Assembly: GCA_014526335.1 (NCBI GenBank)
Contig: JACTAT010000043.1
Location: 1,030,302-1,094,301, forward strand
DNA: 64,000 bases
Origin: Chrysaora quinquecirrha
Lineage: Eukaryota > Cnidaria > Scyphozoa > Semaeostomeae > Pelagiidae
Reading direction: 5' to 3'
Positions within the stretch are counted from its first letter, which is position 1. Each line of letters begins with the position of its first letter. A program made the translations under genes and the position numbers. The notes beneath the pieces are model-generated. The model ran no database searches. It was not told where the DNA came from and saw only the letters and a list, made by a program, of their open reading frames with translations. Positions 1 to 9,440 of the stretch are shown here, piece by piece.

Positions 1-1070
1 GAAAATGGAACACCCCTGTCACTGGTATATTGAAGTTACCCCCCATCTCCAGGATATTAGCCCATCAATATCCATATTCTCCATTGAGTAAAGTGTTGAA
101 TGCTTGAATAGAAGTATATGCATAAAATTGAATGAAAATTTAGTGACAAAAATGTTATTTTATATCTAAAACTACTGATAACTTCTAATTCAAATCAGTT
201 CAACAAGGTGAAGCTTTTCTGGCATGGTTCATGTCTTGTCTGTAAAATCCTTCTTGACATGCTAAAAGTATGGGCAATTGAGCACAAGTGGGCTTACAGA
301 AAAAGCTCGATTAAGCTGGGGGATTATCTTCTTTTGGAAATACTGACAGGATCAGAGAGGGAGCTTAGATAGGGGGCTTATTAAATAATGCCCAGTCTTA
401 ATAAAATAATGAATAATAAAGTTTTCATCTTAAATCACAAAAAATTGTAGTTATTATTAGTAGCTTGAGTGGTCAACTTGTCTCAGTTAAAAACTCAGAT
501 TTGAAAAGTTTGTTCATGAAAATTGTGTTAAAACTTTCTAGAAGGCTTGTCAGTGATTTCTTTCAAAACATTGGCGGGGGGGCTGCCCCCAAACCCCCTT
601 ATCATGCTGATAGACTTGAATTGTTCACTGTTCAGATAAATGTGGCATGGCAAGTCATCTTTTGAAGGTGAGTTGACCAGATGTGTGGCAACTTGACTGT
701 AGCAAGCTGGCAGTGTGGCAGTTGACTTGTTACCCCTCAAAGATTTTTCAAACGATAATTTTAGCTTGAAATTTGTCACCTTCATTCAGCTGATATTCAC
801 TAAATACATACAGTATGTCAAACTGCAACAAGGCGGAGGGTGGGGCAGGGGGTCTGATGTTCAGCCTCTTTCATTTGCAAAACAATCATTAAAACAAAGA
901 CAACAATGACTTCCAACAAACAACAAGGTCAGCCAAGTCTAAAAATATTGTTCCATTTTGCAAAATCATTTTTCGACTAGGGACCTCGCTAGCAGAGACG
1001 TACCTACCTAGCCAGCTAAGTATCTACCTGTACCTAGATAATAATTCCTATCCTTTATCATTTTGCTCAC
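1..1070. other. intron of the formin gene, with repeats
   Basis: By position this is the first intron of the INF2-like formin gene, lying 3' of its first coding exon. No further formin exon was recognised. A G/C-rich segment near 573-600 (GGGGGGCTGCCCCCAAACCC) resembles segments near 3470 and 35628, so it probably belongs to a dispersed repeat. Short ORFs here lack any recognisable domain. Confidence 0.5.
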
Positions 1071-1473
1071 CTAAAATTAGGTTGTGAACTAAAACACCAT
1101 TTTCTACGACAAATTCCATCCCAACTTTGGAGTTCATCACTGCTTTTATACATCTTACAAGTTCTAATTGTAAGACTGCATCTGCAAATCTGATGTAAGA
1201 TCTTTCAGCCATCTGCCGCAAGGCAATGAAAATTAAATTGAGGCCATCGTGTGATAAAAATTCCGTCATCCATTCTGGTCTACACTTCTCTAACTGGCGT
1301 CTCAACGCTGCGTAGTTCTTCGAAGAGGGAAGTGTCAGAAATTTAATAACTAATTCTGAGTCGACATCCCAGTCGATGTTGTCAAGATTTGATGATAAAT
1401 CTTCAGCACCATCTTTATCATCTTTGCTTGACAATCGTTTTGCAATCTTTTTCCAACTACTTTGCTTCTTCAT
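1071..1473 (-). CDS. INF2-like formin, first coding exon (partial gene)
   Basis: The exon encodes 134 residues from ATG at 1473 to a GT donor (AG|GTGAGC) at 1070 and ends in phase 1; the rest of the gene lies beyond the left edge. An in-frame TGA lies just upstream of the ATG, and a slightly longer reading from a TTG at 1488 is not needed. The protein begins basic (MKKQSSWKKIAKRL), then has an acidic stretch, then a segment typical of the formin GBD/FH3 armadillo region: LRRQLEKC, then WMTEFLSHDGLNLIFIAL, then IKAVMNSKVGMEF. This spacing is closest to inverted formin-2, where 'W-M-x-x-F-L-x-x-x-G-L' and 'RAVMNS-x-x-G-x-E' are hallmarks (family knowledge recalled, not searched). Formins nucleate and elongate actin filaments; the GBD/FH3 region gives autoinhibition and localisation. 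The FH1/FH2 part is not visible. A diaphanous- or FMNL-type formin is the alternative. Confidence 0.85.
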
Positions 1474-3056
1474 TTCAAATAGATTCAAATCAGATAAGTA
1501 ATTTCAGTTCACTTCATAAACAGGAAAGCCTGAATAACAACATTTATAGTCTGCAGCAACAAAGACGGGCTAGAAGCAAGCAGGCTCAAAGAGGCTTCCA
1601 CTGTCTAAGCTCATCTTATAGAAACAAACATATAATTAACTTCCCTTTTGTTTTGGCCAATTCACAAAGCAACCTCTTGAAACGTGCTCAAGCGGAAAAT
1701 CTTGTCTCGTGTCGTGTCAATAAACATGTGTATTTACCAGACCGGATTCCCGGACCATTGGACACGAATCCATCACACCAGCAATCAGCTGGATAACTGA
1801 CTTATTGAGATTTAAAAACATTCACAAAGGAATTTTACAATTTCTTTACGTTTTCATATTTATGACTTGCTCCGATGACTTGCTTCTTGTCTGTCAAATT
1901 TCTGCAAACTGATGTATAACTATGTAATGTGGAAAGGTGGTATTGCAAAAGTGGCCTAAAACCTGAAGGGTCCAAATATTTCTTCTAAATCTTGAGGTCC
2001 ATGTGAAATGGGGTTCCCCGAGGTTCTGAATCATCCAGGCACAGGAATGCGATTAACAGTTAATGCGTAATTAATTTACGCAGATGTTTTTGCTCTTTGT
2101 TCAAGAAAGACGAGCGCCACTCCTCCAAATGTTGGCAGAGGTTGTTAAAACACTGTTCTAATATCAATTGCGTAAATCGAGCTCAGTTCTGAGAAGTGTA
2201 ATGTTTTTTGACGCAAACGCTCCAGCCGAGCCGCAGGGCGTCTCAACTAAGCTCTGTTCAAATTGCGAGACCCAATGAATTTCTCCCTCCACTTGAAACA
2301 AATTTTCTGTGACAAAGGTAGAGAATTCCTTCAAAACAAGTTTTCATTGAGTTTTAGAGGATCAAGGCCACATGGCAATCAATTTATTTTTCACGCTTTT
2401 AGTTTTAGGGTCTCAGACTAAGCGTTGTTGCGTCCACTATCAGCGTTGACCCATGAAACAAAATAAGGCCTCTGCTTTATCTAATATTCCACTAGAAAAC
2501 AGAAAAAAATTTACGTTTGTCAGGCGATTGCCAAACATCGAATTAAATTCCGTAGGGCAAAGTACAGTAGGTGTAGGTCCTACACAGTCAACATGACAAG
2601 TATTTCAATTATTTGCTAGTTGCCTATGACAGCAATTTCTTTTCTTTTTCATTTAAAATTGAATCCGAGATGGTGTTCGTATTCCCTGCGATATAGGTGG
2701 ATTTTGCTTAGCAAGATAAAAAGGTGGCAAATGTCATGTCATACTCATTTTATTAGGCACACAATTACTCATGTCCAATAGAAAGATACCTATTTAATAT
2801 ACGTGTTATAGATTGTAGTTAAAGGTTCCCATTAGCCATGTTTGAAGAATGAGATTACACCTACAGTGTCAGTTTGGTGCTTGCTCAAATTGTTCTATGT
2901 TGAATGTGGTTTTGCCTTGATGGTGTTTCAGTGAGAACGAGGTTGGAAAATGAAAGCTATTTCGCAAAAAAATGTGATGACATTGTGAAGATTTGATAAA
3001 CGCGTACGTTTTAAAATGTTCCGTCTTCAAAATGTTGCGTTTTCAAGAAGATTAGG
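1474..3056. other. intergenic region upstream of the formin gene
   Basis: This stretch must contain the formin promoter and 5' UTR, because the gene starts at 1473 and reads leftward. I see no TATA box, CpG cluster or exon that I could defend. A plus-strand ORF across the exon boundary (to 1796) has no recognised domain and looks like a shadow. Confidence 0.4.
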
Positions 3057-3058
3057 GC

Positions 3059-3122
<64 letters not shown>

Positions 3123-3176
3123 GTGATGAAGATGATGATGATGATGAAGATGATGATGATGATGAAGATGATGGAT
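3057..3176. repeat. GAT/ATC trinucleotide microsatellite
   Basis: A nearly pure (GAT)n tract of about 120 bp with a few GAA and GGT interruptions toward its right end. It creates poly-Ile, poly-Met and poly-Asp reading frames that are not genes. Confidence 0.95.
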
Positions 3177-3559
3177 GGTCCGATGATCATGATGATGATC
3201 ATTTCAGGGTGATGATCATGTCAGGGACGCCAGAGAGAGGGGTGCCTCTCCTGCCCTTTCTTAAGGGGGTAAGGGGGCAAAAGTGCCCTCATGTGAAACA
3301 ATAATTAGCTTTCACAACGTTAAATACGATATTTCGCCATTATTATGCAATTCGAATTGCTACATATCGTGACATAGCCAAATTGTCGTATAAAAACATG
3401 ATTATTACTAGTTGAAAAACTTTTGTTGCATTTTAAGCCAATCTAAAGGGCGTGGAAACAAACATTTACTGGGGGAGTACCACCAAACCCCCTAATTTTT
3501 TATCTCGATTGCCGTTACGTTCCTGGTCGCCCCCTTGCCCTACCATCGCTCCAGCGTCC

Positions 3560-3614
3560 CTGATGATGATGACGATGATGATAATGATGATTATTATTAT
3601 TATGATGAGGGTGC

Positions 3615-3654
<40 letters not shown>

Positions 3655-3655
3655 A

Positions 3656-3693
<38 letters not shown>
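3560..3693. repeat. GAT trinucleotide microsatellite
   Basis: A (GAT)n tract interrupted by ATTATTATTATTAT and GAGGGTGCT. The flanks contain 'GGGGGAGTACCACCAAACCCCC'-like sequence seen elsewhere in the window. The long Asp, Met and Ile ORFs on both strands are artefacts of the repeat. Confidence 0.95.
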
Positions 3694-3694
<1 letters not shown>

Positions 3695-4395
3695 TGTTGT
3701 TTGGTATGTCTATTGATTCTGTACATAAAAATTCTCCGTACATAAAAATTTACTTCTACATCCCCGACCCCCCACATGAAAAACCAGACAAGTGCAGGCT
3801 CAGTTAACTCCCTCTAAATTTTTTCTGTATTGCTCATTGGCTTTCACCATAGTCTATACTTTCACGAAATTGAAAAAATATTTCAAAAATATTAGATTGA
3901 TAATTTATTGATGTTTTGATTTAAACTATTCTGATGAGCTGTGCTTATTCATGGTAATTTATCAGTGGCCATCCATCACGTAGCTATTTATTTGAGTAGA
4001 CTAAACCAGCAGGTTTCAGCACTCTATTTCCCCTTCTCATAAAAGAATAAGAAATTTACAGGACCCAAAAAAGACATAATATGCGACAACAGGCATAAAA
4101 TTTCAAATTTCAATCTTGCCCCTTTGCATTCGTAGTTTACGGAAGGTTTTCTAAACATTGAGTTGTATTGGCTCAGCTTTCAGGATATACCCGGTGGATG
4201 TATCAGTGTCATCAAGATCTGCTATCGTGTTGAAGCAGCTCGGCTTCTTGTTTGAATCTGGATGGATTGCTTGTATTCTTTTCTCTCGTTAAAGATTTCT
4301 CAAGTGCATACAAAGAACATGAAGATCGTCTCCAATCGTTTCTAAAAGAGGGATTCTAATAAGAAAGGCAAATATTAGAGAAAATAAATAAAAAT

Positions 4396-4632
4396 AGCAA
4401 CGCTGTAGCAATGTCCGAAGGACGATGATGATGACGATGATAATGATGACAATGATGATGATGACGATCGTGATGATGATCATGATGATTATCATGATAA
4501 TGATGATCAAACCACAGAATAGGGATATTGAAGATGAAGAGGATGATAATCATGATCATGATGATCATGATAATGCTCATGATGATGATGGATGATGATG
4601 ATCAAACAACAGAATAGGGATATTAAAGATGG

Positions 4633-4680
<48 letters not shown>

Positions 4681-4880
4681 CGATGATGAAGATGATGAAA
4701 ATGATGATCACGATGATCATGATGATGGCCTATCATGGTGGTGATTTTGAAGATTATGATGACTTGAAGAGGATGATAATGATGATGTTGATGATGATAA
4801 TGATAATGATGATTGTGATTATAAAAGTAATGATGATGATGATGATAACTTTGATGTTGTTGATGATGATGATGATTTTG
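4396..4880. repeat. complex GAT microsatellite block with an internal 35-bp duplication
   Basis: The block opens with ATAGCAACGCTGTAGCAATG and TCCGAAGGAC, followed by degenerate (GAT)n to about 4880. Two copies of a non-repeat segment (GATCAAAC-A-CAGAATAGGG and ATATT-AAGATG) start near 4506 and 4602, showing that a GAT-flanked unit was duplicated. A closely related leading sequence, also followed by a trinucleotide array, occurs at 19984-20225. Confidence 0.85.
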
Positions 4881-5916
4881 CTAAGGATGACACATGACAA
4901 TGGTGAAAATAGATAATCCGAAAATCGTCATGTCAAAAACTACATACGAAGTTACTCGCCGTTTCATACAACTATAAAAAATCAGAGGCGTCGCCAAAGG
5001 AGGGGTACAGGGGCGCGCTGTGCCTCCAATTTTGCAAACGTCGGCACAAAGAAAGTTTTTCGGCAAATGATGATATCTTCTGCAGGTTTGCGATTTCTCT
5101 TGTTCGGCATTTTTCAAAAAAATTTGGCGAAGCTTTTACAATAATAGATACTCCTTTAAATTAGAGCATGATTAGAGTACAAAAACGAGAAATGATATCA
5201 TTAAATATCTGCATCGGGTTCAGTCTCTATCTTCGAAGCTTATACATTATATTCATGAAATAATTGACATTTTGTAATCACGTGACATTCAGGGTATGAA
5301 TTCGAAGTTGAGATTTTTAAAAAGCACAAAGTTGTTAATTTTCATTCTGAGACTAAGTTGTTAGCTTTCATTCTGAGAACAGATCATTTTCAAAAGTTAG
5401 TATAAATTCGTATCAATTCAAGTTGTTCAGGAGATCATTTTCATGTTAGCAGAAATTCGTGTAGTAAAAAGTGTTTGTTTTCTTTCTGAGTCTTCCTTCA
5501 GTTATTATCCAGCCCTCGCGAAATACAACACAATGGATTCTATTGTCTAGCCTATGCTTGACGCATGACAAATTGGCGTCCTGAGACATGTATAGCTTTT
5601 TTTATACTTTACATACCTGCAAACTTGACCTGTACATTGAAAAGCCAGAAAAGAGCCAAAATAAGCACAGTGTATTACTTTATGCTACAGTAGCATGTTT
5701 TAATTTCGTCCTCCTGAGGAGTCCAGAGGGTGAGCGGGGAGTATTACCACCCGAGCAGGGACTTTATGGGATAAACATTTTCTGGGTCACTTTGTTGCGT
5801 AGATTGCAAATCTGGATGTTGATCGGTGATTCTGGGGGGCTTTTCGAAAAAACAGGGGGGTTTCGGGGGAGATTTTAGAGATTTCCCATTGATGTGTCTA
5901 TCAATTGATAAAGAAC
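4881..5916. other. gene-poor sequence
   Basis: No exon, conserved domain or clear mobile-element boundary was found. Short ORFs of 60-96 codons on both strands show no recognisable motifs. G-rich stretches around 5710-5880 (for example the run after TTCTGGGGGG) resemble dispersed repeat debris. Confidence 0.4.
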
Positions 5917-6189
5917 TAGCTAACATGATAATAACGATAAATCAATACGGAATTCCTTTTTGCCTAAAACTTTACCTTAGAAATGGCATCGTTAAGGGGT
6001 CAGGGGGTCAAGAGGGTCTGTAAGGGAGTGAGGATCTTCTGGGCTTGATAGAAAGCCAACAGTTGTTCCGATGCTCATACTCAAATTTCTCTAAAAGTTA
6101 CTTGCCCGAAACTTTTTTGATTATGAACAGCAGAAACAGACCGAAACAATGAATGGCTTCCGGAAATTTAAGCATCTGTTTTGCAGCTT

Positions 6190-6318
6190 TATTCTAAAAA
6201 TTGTGTTTCGGATACTTTTTCTTTTGCTAATGCTATTCAACACCTTCAATTAGACCCGGAAAACTCTTTCATGTGTTCCTTCGACATTAGCAGACTTTTT
6301 ACTAACGTCCCTTTAGAC
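6190..6318 (+). pseudogene. Penelope-like RT, N-proximal fragment
   Basis: The translation contains FSFANAIQHLQ, then SFDISRLFTNVPL, the RT motif region that precedes the palm in Penelope-like elements. Coding similarity stops abruptly at about 6320, where a TIR-bounded MITE begins, and the RT resumes only at about 7895. Confidence 0.7.
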
Positions 6319-6322
6319 CTTT

Positions 6323-6696
6323 CAGGCCCGGAAGGGCCATATGGCCCATGACTCATTTTGCCGTGAAATTTTCTCAGCATCCCCTTTGATCAATCCAAAA
6401 TATGCTTAATTTATTCTGCATACATTAAACTTTAATCAGATGACTAGATTCAGCCAATAGCGGAAGACGTTCTTCGTTTTTTTCCGGTTTTATTTTGGAA
6501 AACTTGGCCTAGCCAAAATGAAGATCTTGTGCAGCTTAAAATGGTAAGAAATTTTACCTTCATTTTAAGAAAAATAATTTTATACTGTGGCATCAACATT
6601 AAGTAAGTAATTTATAAGTTTATTTTTGGCTATAAACGAAACAACAAAAATTTGGAGAATATTTTATTGTGTGGGCCATATGGCCCTTCCGGCCTT
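6323..6696. mobile_element. 374-bp MITE nested in the Penelope-like RT
   Basis: The left end (AGGCCCGGAAGGGCCATATG) and right end (CATATGGCCCTTCCGGCC) are inverted repeats of about 24 bp, ending in GGCCCA / TGGGCC. The interior is AT-rich and has no coding potential. The left end interrupts the Penelope-like RT reading frame, so it inserted after that element. Target-site duplication is unclear, so the superfamily is not assigned. Confidence 0.75.
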
Positions 6697-7685
6697 GAGA
6701 AGTTCAAATCATGCCCGACAACGCCCACAACAAAATCAGGTGATAGCTTCAAAAACAGCTTTTCGTTTGTTTTTCTTCAGGTATTTTGATATTAAATATC
6801 GTTCTTTAGTGTCCTTTATCTTATATATCCCAAATTTTTGACAATATCTTCTTTTTTTAGAAATTTTGAAATTTCATTATGGCATTGACTGACCAAGGCA
6901 TGCATAAACATTAGATATTTGGGGTATACAGGTTATCCTGACTTAGAAAGACTTGGTTAAATGAAATTAAAGCACAACTTTACTTGCCCAGGAAGATTTA
7001 TACATGAGAAAATGCAAGATTTGGTTGTCGAATATGGTGCGTGGCATCAACGTCATCATCTTCATTGTTGTCCGATTCTGTACGATTATCGTTTTTATGT
7101 TTCTTCTCAAGTGGTTCGTTTTCTTTCTCATAATCTATCTTTCTTTTTTCCATTTTTTGTAACGCTTACCTATCTCATATATTTGCGAATCGCGTTAAGA
7201 ATCATTCCACAGAAAATATGAGATAGTAAAAAGATTTATCTCTTCAATGTACGAACATACGAACACCTTGCCAAACAATGCGACCTATGAATCTTGGGTT
7301 TAATAAAGGAAAATCGAAGGAGGAAGGAAAAGAAATGGACTGATATCGGGGACGCATTAAAAGTCTTTGTCATCTCAACGTATCTCACTCTTGAACAATG
7401 ATGAAGTTGAACAATCATAGCAACAATGAAATGAATCACAATCACATCCAGGTGCTACCAGTCGCTAGGGAACTCTCGAAACAACGAGAATGTCAGAAGC
7501 TAAAAATTTTCGTCTAGCATTTTTTCTAATAATAATAATTCAAGCAATAATATCTAAATATTAAATCTAAAATTAACTAAAGTTTCTATTCATTTTTGAG
7601 TTTAGTTTAAAATATGGTCGATTCTTTTTATTCATTTAATTTATTTAGTAAAAGAATTGTATTCGATTGGTTCAACCGTCTGTGC

Positions 7686-7876
7686 TTGACTCGTGTTCAT
7701 TCGTGTTCACTCGTGTTCACTCGTGTTCACTCGTGTTCGACTTGTGTTCACTCGTGTTCATTTGTGTTCACTTGTGTTCACTTGTGTTCACTCGTGTTCA
7801 CTCGTGTTCGACTCGTGGTCACTCGTGTTCATTCGTGTTCACTTGTGTTCACTCGTGTTCACTCGTGTTCCGACTC
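7686..7876. repeat. 10-bp minisatellite (CTCGTGTTCA)n
   Basis: About 19 head-to-tail copies of a 10-bp unit varying among TCGTGTTCAC, TTGTGTTCAC and TCGTGTTCGA. Because 10 is not a multiple of three, the array is open in all three forward frames and yields VFTRVHSCSL-type repeats. It sits between the two RT pieces of the Penelope-like element. Confidence 0.95.
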
Positions 7877-7894
7877 GTGTGGTGTTTTAGACTA

Positions 7895-8800
7895 GACCGT
7901 CAGTAGAGTTCAGCTTCAACAATGAGATGTACCGACAAAGAGACGGAGTGGCCATGGAGGCCCATTGGGACCAGCGCTAGCCAACATCTTTGTTGATTTC
8001 TATGAAGGCCAAATTTTCTGCTCTACATCAAAACCTCCGGTTTATTTTCGATATGTTGATGAAACTTTTGCCATTTTCAAAGAAGAGTCCGATTGTTACG
8101 TTTTCCACCAAAAACTTAACGCCTTCCATCCGTCTCTAAAATTTACTTTCGAAAAGGACAACCATTTGCCTATTCTCGACGTTTTTGTTGAAACCACTAC
8201 TACTGGATTTCTTACCAGTATCTATAGTAAACAAACCTAGCAGCCTCTATATACGTTGGGATTCCTTTTGTCCAAAACAGAGGAAAATTATCCTCATCAA
8301 CTCGCTAGTTCACCGGGCACTTATGATTTGCTCTAAATCTCGGGATCTCGGCTTGTTTCGGAACTGTATAAAATACGGTCTATTCTTGTTACCCTGAGGA
8401 CGTCATTTTGGACGTCAGGTCGTTCATTCGCAAGAAGATCGCAAGTTTTTCGGCTGATAGAAAGTATGGTCCGCAAAAGTGCCCTGTTTACCTAAAAATG
8501 CCTTGGATAGGAAACATCTCATTGCGGTTCGAAAATCAAATTCAAAAGACCATTACTAAGTGCTTCGATGCTGCCAGCCATCGGTTAGTTTTTGGCACTC
8601 GGGAAGCTCTACCATCCATTCAAATGTATTGCGTACCTAGCACAAAAATATTTTGTTGTTTGTGAATTTTCGTGCCAGTGTGATGTCAGGTACGTAGGTC
8701 GTACTTCCCAGATATTAGGTGGTAGGATATAACAGCATGTCCCTACTAATAGAGCAACCACCCCGTGGGTCAAAACAACAACCTAGCCTCAAACATGATT
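7895..8800 (+). pseudogene. Penelope-like RT palm/thumb plus GIY-YIG remnant
   Basis: Reading frames carry the RT palm motif (YFRYVDETFAIF, with VDE where the active site normally has VDD) and downstream HPSLKFTFE, LPILDVFV, then WDSFCPKQRKIILINSLVHR and an endonuclease-like YVGRTS segment. There is a one-base loss between DGVAM and PLGPALANIF, plus several stops. Class assignment is from motif order and the GIY-YIG tail; no search was run. Confidence 0.75.
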
Positions 8801-9054
8801 AGGCCATAGGACAACATCTACTTGATACCCCCAATTTGTACAGAAGATTACGGCGAGGATTGTTTTACAATCATTGGCAAAGCAAGATCTTTGTTTCACT
8901 AAGGTGTTTTGGAATCTGTCAACATCAAAACCAAAAGGCCGGTTCTGTGAAGACAGAAAGAGTTCGGTTTCTCACTTGGAATTAATTCTATTGGTCTTCT
9001 CGCTGAATCCGGCTAGCTGATTGGTGTTTACAAAGCCAATTCAGCTTCTCTTTC

Positions 9055-9250
9055 CGATTGGTGCACTTCGACCCGCATCTGGGTATAAATTCCGCCTTAG
9101 TTCATTGCTTCGTCTGTTTCTGATGCTCATACTCTGAGGAGTGTCAGACGAAAAAAGCTTTTAAGTATGCCCGAAAATGTTTATCGCCATTTTGAAGTTT
9201 TGTACTACTCAAAAACTCTTGCACCCTTGTTAAGTTCACACTAACAAATC
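9055..9250. repeat. Penelope-associated 3' repeat unit
   Basis: This segment contains GGGTATAAATTCCGCCTTAG, then CTGATGCTCATACTCTGAGG and AGTATGCCCGAAAATGTTTA. Related copies lie at about 19190-19350 and 44331-44470. It follows the RT/GIY-YIG remnant, so it is probably the 3' region of this Penelope-like family. Confidence 0.6.
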
Positions 9251-9440
9251 ACAAAGTTCTTGCCTCATTTAACCTGAAGGCAGAGAAGACAACTACTGGT
9301 TTTCTATCAAGCCCAGAAGATCCTCACTCCCCCACACTTACAGACCCTCTTGACCCCTTTACCCCTTAATGATGCCATTTCTCAGGTAAAGTTTTACGCA
9401 AACAGGAATTCCGTATTGATTTATCGTTATTATCATGTTA

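Larger units (their letters stand above)
5917..9440 (+). mobile_element. Penelope-like retroelement, decayed, with inverted ends
   Basis: Arms at 5917-6055 and 9298-9440 are inverted copies of each other at high identity; for example GGGGTCAGGGGGTCAAGAGG on the left is mirrored by a CCTCTTGACCCCTTTACCCC-type sequence on the right. Between them are plus-strand reverse-transcriptase pieces: around 6190-6318 (...SFDISRLFTNVPL) and 7895-8665 (FNNEMYRQRDGVAM, then after a frameshift GPALANIF, YFRYVDETFAIF, HPSLKFTFE, LPILDVFV). A GIY-YIG-like segment follows at about 8640-8790 (YVGRTS, then QHVPTNRA). RT motifs plus a C-terminal GIY-YIG nuclease identify the Penelope-like class with EN. The copy is dead: frameshifts, stops, and an insertion block between the RT pieces. 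Inverted LTR arrangements are known in Penelope elements. Confidence 0.8.

Noticed and set aside
1389..1796. 135-codon plus-strand ORF overlapping the formin exon
   Set aside because: Opposite-strand shadow of the formin exon and its upstream region; no domain.
3011..3807. Long poly-Ile, poly-Met and poly-Asp ORFs on both strands
   Set aside because: They are translations of GAT/ATC microsatellites; no flanking exon or domain supports a protein.
4289..4916. Met/Ile/His-rich ORFs around the complex GAT block
   Set aside because: Pure products of the trinucleotide repeat.
7686..7876. CRISPR-like direct repeats
   Set aside because: Repeats are contiguous 10-bp units with no unique spacers, and the genome is eukaryotic.
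7614..7906. Three overlapping ORFs with VFTRVHSCS-type repeats
   Set aside because: A 10-bp minisatellite without stops opens every frame; it lies inside a dead retroelement.
9128..9165. Hammerhead ribozyme in CTGATGCTCATACTCTGAGG and following bases
   Set aside because: CTGATG and CGAAA are present, but the expected A after CTGATG is missing and stem II pairs only about 5 bp, so I did not annotate it as a ribozyme.
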